Positions 1 through 8,681 of a stretch of DNA of 64,000 nt are shown here, piece by piece. Positions within the stretch are counted from its first letter, which is position 1. Each line of letters opens with the position of its first letter. Under the pieces are notes generated by a model. It saw only the letters and a list, made by a program, of their open reading frames with translations, ran no database searches and was not told where the DNA came from. The DNA is from Lacisediminihabitans sp040549465 (GTDB taxonomy: Bacteria > Actinomycetota > Actinomycetes > Actinomycetales > Microbacteriaceae). A program made the translations under genes and the position numbers. The stretch is taken from assembly GCF_040549465.1 (NCBI RefSeq), contig NZ_JBEPTL010000008.1:1-64000 (forward strand). The letters run 5' to 3'.

Positions 1-341
1 CAGAACGACAAACGAACACTCAATGGCGACCACGGTCTGCCCATCGACAACACCCCACAGAACTCAGGGTGTTGCACTCACCACCTGAATTCGCCGGCCT
101 TTGGCAGGGATCGATATGCGCAGCGGCGGCGGACGATAGAGAGAAACTACGGAAGTCGCCTCAGTCGCACGTTGCCTATTGGCTCGCGGCGTCGATGTTG
201 GCGAGATCCGCGATTACGTGACGCTAGGACTACTGGGCGATGGATGCTCCACTACCGCCGATAGCTTTGGCACGCGAATCGATGTTGCTTCGGTATTCCG
301 CCCTCGGGGGTTGCTTCTCATGGGGCGGTTCAGTCGCCTAT
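1..341. other. No gene recognised at left edge
   Basis: I see no convincing coding frame, RNA gene or repeat here. The short open frames lack ribosome sites and recognisable motifs. The stretch lies downstream of the LysR gene that ends at 342 and may contain the 3' end of something outside the window. Confidence 0.4.
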
Positions 342-1232
342 TTACTTCAGAGAATTTTCACCTCGCTCGCCTATGAGATTCAGAAAAGCAGACGCAGCTG
401 GCGTCGGATTGACTCGGCTGATGACGCTCACTACGAATTCAAGCCCGTACTGTTTCACGCGTCGAATATCGACACCGGGCGCAGCCCGATAGATGAGCTC
501 GGGGATCACCGCAACGCCGAGCCCGGCGGCTACCAGTCGCGGGATCTCTCCAGCGTCGGCAACCTCAGCGGAAATTATTCGCTCAAGGCCGCGATTTCTG
601 AAAAGCCCATCGAGCACAGCGCGGCTGGCATACCCGCGGGGAGCGTCGATCCACCGCTCACCGGCCAGATCGGCCACATCCACTGAAGTTGCTGCAGCGA
701 GCGGATGCGACATCGGCAGCACGGCTACGAAAGATGAGCGGGCCAGCTCAACGACATGGAGGCCCGTCAATTCCCGGGAGGGCAGGCCCATAAACGCGAC
801 GTCGGCCCGACCTTGACGGACTTCGTCCAATAGTCCGGTGGACCCCGAGGGGGAAGCGATCAGTTGCATGTCGACCAGGGGATGCCGTTGATGAAACTCC
901 CCGAGCAGCTGGGGGAGATCGATCGAGTCGAGGGAGATGAAAGTTCCGATCCGCAGTCGACCTCGGATCTCGGCTTCCGACAGAGCTACAGCGTTTCGCA
1001 CTCGATCCATGCTCTCGATGGCGTGACGTGCCTCCGGCAGTAGGGCCGAGCCGGCTGCTGTGAGCGCCACCGCTTTACTCGAACGATCGAACAGACGAGC
1101 ACCCAGCTCCCGCTCAAGTGAGCCGACGCCAGCGGACACCGTCGACTGCGCGACGAACAGACGCACCGCGGCGTGGCTGAAGCTGAGCTCTTCGGCGACA
1201 GCGACGAAGTATTCCAACTGACGTGTATCCAT
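342..1232 (-). CDS. LysR-family transcriptional regulator
   Basis: This is a 296-residue protein of usual LysR length. An N-terminal winged helix-turn-helix (about residues 1-60, beginning MDTRQLEYFVAVAEE) is followed by a linker helix and a two-lobed effector-binding domain (about 90-290). It is transcribed divergently from the MFS transporter gene across an 81-bp gap that holds a perfect 16-bp palindrome. This is the classic arrangement in which a LysR protein controls its neighbour and itself. The inducer cannot be told from sequence. The family call is firm; the target is inferred from layout. Confidence 0.93.
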   Translation of the reverse strand: MDTRQLEYFVAVAEELSFSHAAVRLFVAQSTVSAGVGSLERELGARLFDRSSKAVALTAAGSALLPEARHAIESMDRVRNAVALSEAEIRGRLRIGTFISLDSIDLPQLLGEFHQRHPLVDMQLIASPSGSTGLLDEVRQGRADVAFMGLPSRELTGLHVVELARSSFVAVLPMSHPLAAATSVDVADLAGERWIDAPRGYASRAVLDGLFRNRGLERIISAEVADAGEIPRLVAAGLGVAVIPELIYRAAPGVDIRRVKQYGLEFVVSVISRVNPTPAASAFLNLIGERGENSLK

Positions 1233-1263
1233 TCAGCAAGTATCGAGGATGCCGATCGTTGCT

Positions 1264-1279
1264 AACGAATATATTCGTT
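1264..1279. promoter_or_regulatory. Perfect palindrome between lysR and MFS genes, probable LysR operator
   Basis: AACGAATATATTCGTT is its own reverse complement. It lies in the short divergent gap, 32 bp from the regulator start and 35 bp from the transporter start. LysR proteins usually bind T-N11-A dyads in such gaps, so this is the natural candidate site. The call rests on position and symmetry only. Confidence 0.55.
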
Positions 1280-1313
1280 GGACTCGATTACCGGCCGGGG
1301 GCAACATTGAACC

Positions 1314-2573
1314 ATGTCAAATACCAGTTCACTCGCCGCGCCAACGAGACGCCCTGCTCGCAACATGCATCACAGCGCGGGATTCTGGGTGATCGCCGCG
1401 GCGTTCTTGATCGTCGTTGCCTACGCGTCGGTGCCGACTCCCCTTTATGCGATCTACCAGGCACGTGACGGGTTCTCGACATTCACTATCACTATCATCT
1501 TCGCGGCCTATGCGGCCGGCGTGATGCTTAGCCTCTACCTGGCAGGACATGTAAGCGATTGGCTCGGCAGACGGCGCGTAATCCTCGCGGCGATTGTCAT
1601 CGAGCTTTTGTCGGCAGTTCTGTTCTTGGTATGGCCTGAAGTTCCCGGCTTGCTGGTCGCTCGCTTCATCTCCGGCATTGGAGTTGGCATTCTCACCGCA
1701 ACCGCCACGGCCCATCTCAGTGAACTCCGCCTTGCCGCGAATCCCGGAGGCGACATGCGGAGGGCCGGAATCGTGTCCACGCTCGTGAACATTGGTGGTA
1801 TTGGGGTGGGCCCTCTCCTTGGCGGGATCCTCTCCCAATGGGTCGTTGCACCCCTGGTGACCCCGTTTGTCGTGTTCATCGTTCTGCTAGGCCTCGCGGC
1901 AATCGCCGTCGCGTTCGTTCCCGAAACAGTCGAGCGACAGGAAGAGCGCCGAGCCTATCGCCCCCAGCGACTCGGTCTGCCTGAGGATGCTCGCGGGACC
2001 TTCTCCTCGGCGGCTGCACTCGTCTTCTCCGCGTTCGCGCTTTTTGGAATCTTCACTTCGCTCGCCCCCAGCTTCATTGTCGGCACCCTGCACGAGACGT
2101 CTCGCTTTATCGCCGGATTGGTGGTGTTCGCTGTATTCGGATCCGCGGCGGTCGCACAAGTGCTCACCGGAAAGCTGAGCATTAAAAGGCAGCTTTGGCT
2201 CGCCGCGATTCTGATGACGGCAGGCCAGATCGGGCTTGCAACGTCAGTATTGGTGGTGAGCCTGCCGCTGTTCCTCGTCGCGGGAATCGTCGCGGGAGCT
2301 GGCGGCGGAATCGCGTTCCGATCCGCCGTAGGCGTCGCGGCCTCTTTGGCGCCGCCGCAGTCACGCGGCGAACTGCTCGCGGTGATCTTCCTGATCGGGT
2401 ACGCGGGGATGGCCATTCCAGTGGTTCTTGTCGGCCTCGCCGTCGGGGTGTTCCCCGCGACCGCCGTCCTCGTTGGCTTCTCCGCCATCGTGCTGGTGCT
2501 CGTCGACTGGTCAAGCCTGGCCATGGCCGCGCGCAAACAGGCCAACGACACATCTTCCTCGCCTGGCTCATGA
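1314..2573 (+). CDS. Major facilitator superfamily transporter
   Basis: This is a 419-residue polytopic membrane protein with about 12 hydrophobic segments. It carries the MFS motif A in the loop after the second helix (GHVSDWLGRRR, residues 78-88). It is expected to export or import a small organic compound by proton coupling at the cytoplasmic membrane. Length and motif fit drug/metabolite proton-antiporter-type MFS proteins. It is divergent from a LysR gene that probably regulates it, and is followed 60 bp later by a DoxX gene on the same strand. The substrate is unknown. Confidence 0.9.
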   Translation: MSNTSSLAAPTRRPARNMHHSAGFWVIAAAFLIVVAYASVPTPLYAIYQARDGFSTFTITIIFAAYAAGVMLSLYLAGHVSDWLGRRRVILAAIVIELLSAVLFLVWPEVPGLLVARFISGIGVGILTATATAHLSELRLAANPGGDMRRAGIVSTLVNIGGIGVGPLLGGILSQWVVAPLVTPFVVFIVLLGLAAIAVAFVPETVERQEERRAYRPQRLGLPEDARGTFSSAAALVFSAFALFGIFTSLAPSFIVGTLHETSRFIAGLVVFAVFGSAAVAQVLTGKLSIKRQLWLAAILMTAGQIGLATSVLVVSLPLFLVAGIVAGAGGGIAFRSAVGVAASLAPPQSRGELLAVIFLIGYAGMAIPVVLVGLAVGVFPATAVLVGFSAIVLVLVDWSSLAMAARKQANDTSSSPGS

Positions 2574-2633
2574 CGTAGAGCGGCCTCAGACCGTCTGCGG
2601 AGCCGTAACACCAACAGAAATGGAATGAACTCA

Positions 2634-3182
2634 ATGAGCAGCAATGTCCCGATCAACCTCGCCACGGGCCTACTTCGTGTCGCGGTCGGCGCCGTTTTCA
2701 TCGCACATGGCAGCCAAAAGCTGTTTGGTTGGTTCGGCGGCGGAGGCATCGCCGGCGTCGGTCGCGGCATGCACATGATGGGCTTCCGGCCCGGCGAACG
2801 CCACGCCACCATAGCCGGGCTGATCGAGACCGGCGGGGGTGCCGCGCTCGCGCTAGGCCTCGCCACGCCCGCCGCGGGGGCGAGCACTGCTATCGCGATG
2901 GGCGTCGCGGCAGGCGCGCAAGCATCCAATGGCTTCTTCGCCTCGAAGAACGGGCTCGAATACCCGGCGGTACTCGGCCTCGCAGCGGCATCATTCGCAC
3001 TCGGCGGCGCCGGACATTTCTCCCTCGACGCTGCCACCGGGAGACTCTTGGACAAGGGGTGGATGCGTGCACTTGGCCTCATCGCTATACCGATCGCGAT
3101 TGCAGTTCAACTCGGCCGGAGGCACGCGACCCTAAAAAACGAACTCGAGCTTGCCCACGACGAGGACTCCGCCACGAACTGA
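2634..3182 (+). CDS. DoxX-family membrane protein
   Basis: This is a 182-residue membrane protein of the DoxX family, with the typical opening (about NLATGLLRVAVGAVFIAHG), a glycine-rich loop and four hydrophobic helices. The start at 2634 is preferred over the ATG at 2625 because TGGAA lies 8 bp before it. Family members are small membrane proteins linked to redox balance and thiol stress; their reaction is poorly defined. It may be co-transcribed with the MFS gene upstream. About 215 bp without recognisable features separate it from the convergent hydrolase gene. Confidence 0.85.
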   Translation: MSSNVPINLATGLLRVAVGAVFIAHGSQKLFGWFGGGGIAGVGRGMHMMGFRPGERHATIAGLIETGGGAALALGLATPAAGASTAIAMGVAAGAQASNGFFASKNGLEYPAVLGLAAASFALGGAGHFSLDAATGRLLDKGWMRALGLIAIPIAIAVQLGRRHATLKNELELAHDEDSATN

Positions 3183-3397
3183 ACGCCGACTGTCGCGCGT
3201 CAGAATGTTTGGCAGGGGAAGCTAGTCGCTGATGCGACACTCCTGTCGGAAGGTCTGAAGGTTATGTGTCGTCCACCGACGATCTTCCGCGGAGAAAAAG
3301 ATCCATCGTGTCTCCTTGAACCTGACAACCAACCATCTGTCCGGGAAACGGCTCAGCCTTAAGGGGGCGCTCTCCCTGGTGTTGGCTCCCTAGACCT

Positions 3398-4099
3398 TTA
3401 GTTCAAATCGAGCTCCGTTCTGAGAAAATCCCCTGTTCGGCTGTCGGCTAGTTCTGCCGCTGCGGAGTCGTAATATGGTTTCCCTATTCGCACAAAGCCG
3501 TGCGGGGCACCTTTATATAGATGAACTGTTGCGTTAGCGAGCGGCTCCAAAACTTCAACGATCCGTTTCTGGGCGGCGGGCGGGCACAGGTAGTCCTCGC
3601 TCGCCACGTGAAGCATGACTGGGGCCTTTAGAGCGGTCGCCTCGTCCAAGACGGTATGCACGCCCGTTCCGTAGTAGGACACGCCAGCATCGATAGTCGA
3701 ACGAGCCGCCAAAAGATAGGAGAGTTTGCCGCCAAGACAGTAGCCGACGGCGGCAACCTTTCCGGTGCAATCTGGCGATGATCGAAGAAACTCGAGTGCA
3801 ATCTGAGCATCATGAAGCGCCTCCCCTTCGTCGAGATTGCGGAGAAACCCCAGTGCCTGGTCCACGTCCTTCTCGCTGTCGAGTTGAACATCCTTTTGCT
3901 GGCGCCAATAGAGTTGCGGGGCGATGGCGATGAATCCCTGGCTCGCGAATTTATCGACGACGGACCGTATGAAGGGGTTCACGCCGAAGATCTCTTGCAG
4001 CACAATTACGCCAGGCGCAGGCAATCGGGACGGCCGCGCGACGTACGCGCCGATTCGCTGCCCGTTGTCCCCGACAAGTTCGAAGTCCTGACCTCTCAT
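3398..4099 (-). CDS. Dienelactone hydrolase family protein
   Basis: This is a 233-residue alpha/beta hydrolase matching the dienelactone hydrolase family in length and order of motifs. The nucleophile is Cys121 in GYCLGG, with Asp169 (SEDYLCPP) and His200 (GAPHGF) completing the triad, and Glu36 in the QEIFG motif. The family opens the lactone ring of dienelactone to maleylacetate in aromatic degradation, though members accept other esters. A strong AAGGAG ribosome site precedes the ATG. It overlaps the upstream permease gene by 4 bp (ATGA), so it is the last gene of the importer operon. Hydrolysis of an imported or ring-cleaved ester or lactone is inferred. Confidence 0.9.
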   Translation of the reverse strand: MRGQDFELVGDNGQRIGAYVARPSRLPAPGVIVLQEIFGVNPFIRSVVDKFASQGFIAIAPQLYWRQQKDVQLDSEKDVDQALGFLRNLDEGEALHDAQIALEFLRSSPDCTGKVAAVGYCLGGKLSYLLAARSTIDAGVSYYGTGVHTVLDEATALKAPVMLHVASEDYLCPPAAQKRIVEVLEPLANATVHLYKGAPHGFVRIGKPYYDSAAAELADSRTGDFLRTELDLN

Positions 4100-5148
4100 T
4101 TTATCTCCTTGATGGTTCGTCGTCGATCCATTCGCATGATCTTGCGGATGGCACTCGTACGGCCACTACGACCTTGAAACTTTGCTAGGCCGACCGCAAT
4201 CAGAAGCGCAACCCCGTTGAAAAGGTCGGGGATCCAGATAGGAGCTCCGGCGAGTTGAAGGCCTTGGACTCCCGTGGCCAGAACGTACACAGCCACGACC
4301 GTGCCCCAGACGTTGAAGCGGCCGCCCTTGAACTGTGTCGACCCAAGGAATGCTGCTGAGAAGGCTGGGAGTAGATAAGCGGGTCCGATCGACGGATCGC
4401 CGGTCCCCAAACGGGAACTAACAATGGAACCACCGAGCGCCGAGATTGCGCCACAGACGACGAGCGAGCCGACTACGACCGCTGACACATTGACACCAGC
4501 GAGCCTCGCGGCTTCGATGTTCCCCCCTGTCGCGTAAATCCTGCGCCCGACAGGCGTCTTCTCGAGCACGTACCAAACGATGATGGCGACAATCAACATA
4601 ACCAGTACTGGGACGGTGATGCCAAACACCTGAGCAAGCGATATGGACACGAGCGTCTGAGGTAACCCTAAAATCTGTTGACTGCTCGAGACCCAGGCAA
4701 TGAGAGCAAGAAGTATGGAACTCATTGCCAGAGTCGCGATGAAGGAGTCAATTCGCACTTTCACGATGAGCAGCCCATTGACCAAGCCGACCATGGCCCC
4801 GATTCCCACCGCAAGAATCAATGCGAGAAAATCGGGGACACCAGCGCGGACCAACAGCCACGCAAGCATGATTGACCCGAAGCCCACCTCGGCCCCGATC
4901 GCGAGGTCAAACGCGCCAGCGGACAGCGCGATAACCAGCCCAATCGCGACTATTACCGTGACTGCTTGGCTGTCGAGTAACGCGGTCCACGTCTCGATTC
5001 GCAGGAACGTTTGAGGTACCCAGATCGAAAAGACGACGAACAGTATGACGAACACATAGATCGCACTGATACGCTTAAACGACAATGTTCGCAGCAGACG
5101 CCCGCGTCGGGTTGGTGCGTCGGTGCTTAAACGGTCGGTTTGGGTCAT
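4096..5148 (-). CDS. Ribose-type ABC transporter permease
   Basis: This is a 350-residue integral membrane protein of the RbsC/XylH family (BPD_transp_2), with 8-10 hydrophobic helices and the family-typical segments around AIGLVIALSAGAFDLAIG and ATGGNIEAARLAGV. It forms the membrane channel of an importer with the neighbouring ATPase and binding lipoprotein. A single permease gene is present, so it presumably works as a homodimer. Gene order from upstream is binding protein, ATPase, permease, dienelactone hydrolase, all on the minus strand. The family is best known for pentoses; the catabolic context suggests a different ligand. Confidence 0.93.
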   Translation of the reverse strand: MTQTDRLSTDAPTRRGRLLRTLSFKRISAIYVFVILFVVFSIWVPQTFLRIETWTALLDSQAVTVIVAIGLVIALSAGAFDLAIGAEVGFGSIMLAWLLVRAGVPDFLALILAVGIGAMVGLVNGLLIVKVRIDSFIATLAMSSILLALIAWVSSSQQILGLPQTLVSISLAQVFGITVPVLVMLIVAIIVWYVLEKTPVGRRIYATGGNIEAARLAGVNVSAVVVGSLVVCGAISALGGSIVSSRLGTGDPSIGPAYLLPAFSAAFLGSTQFKGGRFNVWGTVVAVYVLATGVQGLQLAGAPIWIPDLFNGVALLIAVGLAKFQGRSGRTSAIRKIMRMDRRRTIKEIK

Positions 5149-5175
5149 TTCGGGTCTTGCCTTTCTGTGTTCGAG

Positions 5176-6672
5176 TCAAAAATCAGTCGTGCGGGGTCTC
5201 CCAAGGGAGGCGCTCACCAGTGCCGCTTCGGTTAGATCGGGCCGACGCACTTCCGCAACAACGACACCGTCACGGAGCACAATGACGCGATCGCAGGTCT
5301 GGGCAAGTTCGCGAGTATCAGACGAACAGATCAGGACACCGGCTCCCGCCTCGGCCGCCTCCGCAATGAGCCGGAAGATGACGGCTTTCGAACCCACGTC
5401 GACACCCTGGGTGGGCTCGTCAAGCAACAGCACGGCAGGCTCGTTCCGCAGCCACTTCGCCAGTACAACCTTTTGCTGATTACCCCCGCTGAATTGGCCA
5501 AACCGATACTCCGGATTTTCCGGCCGCAAGCCGACCTGTGCGGCCCAGGAACGTGCTTCACGAACTTCCGCACGCGCATCAAGCCAGCCAAGGGCACGCG
5601 TAAGTGGTCGAAGCCGTGGCAAAGTCAGATTCTCACGCGCAGACATCTGAACGATGGCACCGAAGCGATGCCGATCACCCGGCACGAACGCGACTCCCGC
5701 GCGTATTGCAGCGCGCGGACCGAGACGCGTCAGCGGTCGAGAACGCACTGCGAGAGACACAATCGACCCTGGGCTAGCCCCGAAGATAATTGAGGCAAGC
5801 TCTTCGCGTCCGGAGCCAAGGCTGCCGGAAACACCGACTATCTCGCCAGAACCTACCGTCAGGTCGAGGTTTCGAAGCACCGCGCCCGATGCTCCGTTTA
5901 TTTCGAGTGCTGGCGCACCGACGCTCGACTGTCCGCGACCGGTGTCGACATCGATCATGGCTCCGGCAATCAGCTTGACAAGGTCGTCGTGGTGGAGGTC
6001 GGCTCGAGGCACGTCCGCGATGAGTCGCCCGTCTCTCAGGATCACAACCCGGTCAACGAGACCCATAACCTCATCGAGCCGATGCGAGATGAATACGACA
6101 CCCGCACCACGTTCCGCCACGCGACGTACCGCTGTGAATAGAAGGTTGACCTCCTCACCATGGAGCGACGCGGTCGGCTCGTCGAGCACGAGAACGTTCG
6201 AGCTATGGGTCCACCCGGACAATGCCCGGGCAATCGCGACGATAGTGCGTTCGGCAGGGGAAAGCGACGAGAGCGGCAGGTCGACATCGAATCTGCCACC
6301 GAACTCGGCGATTAGTTCACGGGCTTCGTTCCGCTCTGCCCTCACGGGGTTTGGTCTGAACCCCCGGGATCCGAGTGGACGTGTAAGGTCGAGATTCTCG
6401 ACTGTCGATAGCGACTCAATAAGGCCAAGGTCCTGGTGAATGAAGTGAATCTCAGAGATCCCCTCTTTCCCTTCCGTAAGTTGGATCTGGGACCCGGCGT
6501 CGGCGACATAAAGTCCTGCGAGAACTTTCACCAGCGTGGACTTCCCCGAACCGTTTTGCCCAAGGAGCCCGACAATTTCGCCGACCCGAACCGTTAGTGA
6601 GACATCGTCGAGCGCCTTGAGGCCTGGAAACGTCATCGAAAGGTTTGCCACCTTAAGCAGCGCCGTATCCAT
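5176..6672 (-). CDS. Ribose-type ABC transporter ATP-binding protein, two ABC domains
   Basis: This is a 498-residue protein with two fused ATPase domains, as in RbsA/XylG/MglA. Domain 1 has a complete Walker A (GQNGSGKST) and Walker B (VLVLDEPTASL), but a weak signature (LSPAERT). Domain 2 has the degenerate Walker A usual for this family (GSLGSGREE), a good signature (FSGGNQQK) and Walker B (LLLDEPTQGVD). It energises uptake through the downstream permease, from which it is 27 bp away. The asymmetric sites are normal for this family and not a sign of decay. Confidence 0.94.
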   Translation of the reverse strand: MDTALLKVANLSMTFPGLKALDDVSLTVRVGEIVGLLGQNGSGKSTLVKVLAGLYVADAGSQIQLTEGKEGISEIHFIHQDLGLIESLSTVENLDLTRPLGSRGFRPNPVRAERNEARELIAEFGGRFDVDLPLSSLSPAERTIVAIARALSGWTHSSNVLVLDEPTASLHGEEVNLLFTAVRRVAERGAGVVFISHRLDEVMGLVDRVVILRDGRLIADVPRADLHHDDLVKLIAGAMIDVDTGRGQSSVGAPALEINGASGAVLRNLDLTVGSGEIVGVSGSLGSGREELASIIFGASPGSIVSLAVRSRPLTRLGPRAAIRAGVAFVPGDRHRFGAIVQMSARENLTLPRLRPLTRALGWLDARAEVREARSWAAQVGLRPENPEYRFGQFSGGNQQKVVLAKWLRNEPAVLLLDEPTQGVDVGSKAVIFRLIAEAAEAGAGVLICSSDTRELAQTCDRVIVLRDGVVVAEVRRPDLTEAALVSASLGRPRTTDF

Positions 6673-6790
6673 CGAATTGTGACCTTTCGCGTTTGAGAAT
6701 AAAGCGCCTTCGGCGCCGGCTAATCAGGAGCTTCGCGGCCAGTCCCCGGATCCGAGGAGTAGCTCGAATCTGGCGACAAGCCATACGCAG

Positions 6791-7921
6791 CTAGTTTTTG
6801 ACGCCCCAAGCGAGGGAATAGCGCGCGGCAAAGTCCTGATATCCCGTCCACCCGCGAGACGGGTCAAAGGTGATCTCTTTGCTTGTGAGAAATTGTTGGA
6901 CTGCGCTGCCAGCGAGTTCATAGTCGGTGAGCTTCTGACCGGCCATCTCCCGGGCGACTTCGTCGACGAGGTTCCACGCGAGAACCGGCGAGTCGAAGGC
7001 TAGGCCGACGGTCTGAGTCCCGTCTTTAATATCTTGAAGTTGTCCGGGGGCTGACGCCACGCCGACGAGAGCCAGTTTGAGTCCCGCTGCTGATAGGGCC
7101 GCGTGCAGACCGGTAGTCACTTCGTTGTTGGGGAAGATTGCTACCGTTGTGCCGGGGTGCGACTGGACGTCCGCCACTATGGTGCTCGGAGCTTTGTTGC
7201 CCACTGTGGCGAGTGGGATACTGACGCTTCGGACCGAACAGCCGGGGCAGACTTTGGCCAACTCCGCCGACGCTGCCTTGGCTTCGTCGGTAGTAAACCC
7301 TAGCTCCGGGTTTGTGTAGATCACCGCCTGCGACTTTGTGCTCAGCTTGGCCGTCACGTAATCCGCCACCAATGCACCCGCCACGTTCGAGTACGACTCG
7401 GCAGCCTGCGCTCCCTTTATACCGAAGGCAGCAGTCCCTGTGGCGCCAGCCACAGCAACCGGGATACCCGCTTTTTGAAGCTCCGCGAGCTGGGTCTTCC
7501 ACAGTTGCATGTCGATTCCCGAGACAATCACGGCGTCCGGTTTCTGCGCAACAACAGTGTTGAAGGCTGATGCAATGGAGTCTGCGGCGAATCCGGCATT
7601 CACCTGCGTAATTTTGACACCCATAGTCTTGCCGGCCCCCTGAACGAGACCGTAGAGCACGGACGTGAAAGGTGTGGGAGTGCCGATGAACGCAACCGTC
7701 TTGCCAGTGGGCAGGGTTTTCAGCGGGTCGAACTTGGGGAACGGCGATGGATGCCCGATGTAAGGAGCGATCGCGGCCTCGGCCGCCTTCTGGCCTGCCG
7801 CCGTAGCTGCAGCGTTTGCCGGCGAACCACTCTGAACGGGAGCGGATGTGCATCCCGCCACGCTCAGGCTAGCCGCGAGGGCAGCAGTGAGTGCAAGACC
7901 AATTCTCTTGGGTCGAATCAT
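6791..7921 (-). CDS. ABC transporter substrate-binding lipoprotein, ribose-binding fold
   Basis: This is a 376-residue secreted lipoprotein. The start at 7921 begins the signal sequence MIRPKRIGLALTAALAAS and leads directly to the lipobox SVAGC. The mature part has the periplasmic-binding type 1 pattern (KTVAFIGTPTPFTSVLYG, then AQKPDAVIVSG). It captures the ligand outside the membrane for the permease/ATPase pair that follows after 118 bp. The ligand is not evident. Placement under the shared catabolic operator suggests it is the substrate of the island's pathway. Confidence 0.92.
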   Translation of the reverse strand: MIRPKRIGLALTAALAASLSVAGCTSAPVQSGSPANAAATAAGQKAAEAAIAPYIGHPSPFPKFDPLKTLPTGKTVAFIGTPTPFTSVLYGLVQGAGKTMGVKITQVNAGFAADSIASAFNTVVAQKPDAVIVSGIDMQLWKTQLAELQKAGIPVAVAGATGTAAFGIKGAQAAESYSNVAGALVADYVTAKLSTKSQAVIYTNPELGFTTDEAKAASAELAKVCPGCSVRSVSIPLATVGNKAPSTIVADVQSHPGTTVAIFPNNEVTTGLHAALSAAGLKLALVGVASAPGQLQDIKDGTQTVGLAFDSPVLAWNLVDEVAREMAGQKLTDYELAGSAVQQFLTSKEITFDPSRGWTGYQDFAARYSLAWGVKN

Positions 7922-7983
7922 TTCTTCCTCATATCTCCGTTGATTGAGCAATAGCAATCGGGGTGCTCCCGATCGCCGATATT

Positions 7984-8409
7984 TCATGAACCGATTTGCT
8001 GTGAACCAGATCGGCGCTGATTGGTCAGTTGGCCATCCCGAACATCTAAATTCGAAGAGCCAATCTGCGATTGCCTCCTTAGTTTCCGCAGTGAGAGCGG
8101 CACTTCAGCGATCACCCAAGGGACGTATCGGGCTGGCCTAAAGAGAACTGTCGCCGATTTCGGAAGTTCTATGGGCCGCGTACGGAGCACGCCTGTAGCA
8201 GTAATTACCCCCCAGTCCTTAGAGTTCTTCACACGCAACATCGCCTGGGAGATCGAGCACACCAACTGCCCCTCGGACAGCAGGTCAGCGATCCGTTGCC
8301 GGCCATCCCACTTCTGTAGCATCCCGTCGAGAAACGGGCGATCCAATACCGGATTCTCGCCCCTGCCCGACTCATGCGGAAGCGGTCTATACATGCTCGG
8401 ACCGGCCAT
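7984..8409 (-). CDS. Hypothetical protein, first gene of the importer operon
   Basis: This is a 141-residue open frame whose ATG is preceded by a good ribosome site (AAGGAAAAG, about 6 bp away). It lies 51 bp downstream of operator copy 1 and 62 bp upstream of the binding-lipoprotein gene. I recognise no domain. It has no signal peptide or membrane segment, and the C-terminal third is rich in Arg, Gln and Ser. It could be a small accessory enzyme, a decayed gene or a leader frame. Translation is supported only by the ribosome site and position. Confidence 0.42.
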   Translation of the reverse strand: MAGPSMYRPLPHESGRGENPVLDRPFLDGMLQKWDGRQRIADLLSEGQLVCSISQAMLRVKNSKDWGVITATGVLRTRPIELPKSATVLFRPARYVPWVIAEVPLSLRKLRRQSQIGSSNLDVRDGQLTNQRRSGSQQIGS

Positions 8410-8459
8410 CTGCTTTTCCTTAGGTGGAGTACCGCGCCATCATGGGACGATCATAAAAC

Positions 8460-8488
8460 TGTAGACAGAAATGCCGCATCTGTCTACA
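8460..8488. promoter_or_regulatory. Catabolic-regulon operator, copy 1 (importer operon)
   Basis: Inverted repeat with arms TGTAGACAGA and TCTGTCTACA and a 9-bp spacer. The arms are identical to those of three other copies in the window, only the spacer differing. It is preceded on the left by AAAAC; read on the minus strand, TACAGT could serve as a -10 element. It lies upstream of the 141-residue ORF and the ABC importer operon. The probable binder is the GntR/FCD regulator encoded at 19337-20104. Confidence 0.85.
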
Positions 8489-8681
8489 TGTTCAAGGGAA
8501 TCAGTAGCTCAAATGGCTATCAGGGTGAGTCGCCTCCTTGCACCTACTCAATATTCGGTGTGGCACACAAGGCTGCGGTGGTAATGCCCGCGTAGTTCTG
8601 GAGTTGTGCGGAGGTCGGGTACGCGTCTAGATGAACCGTCCCGGGTTTCGTGCCATTTTTTTTCTTTGAAAGGATTCGTTT

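Noticed and set aside
1955..3082. Long open frame on the minus strand opposite the MFS and DoxX genes
   Set aside because: It spans two well-supported genes, has no ribosome site or domain, and is rich in Pro, Ala and Arg, as expected for the antisense of GC-rich genes.
5654..6439. Plus-strand frame opposite the two-domain ABC ATPase
   Set aside because: Ser/Arg/Thr/Pro-rich antisense shadow of a clearly real gene.
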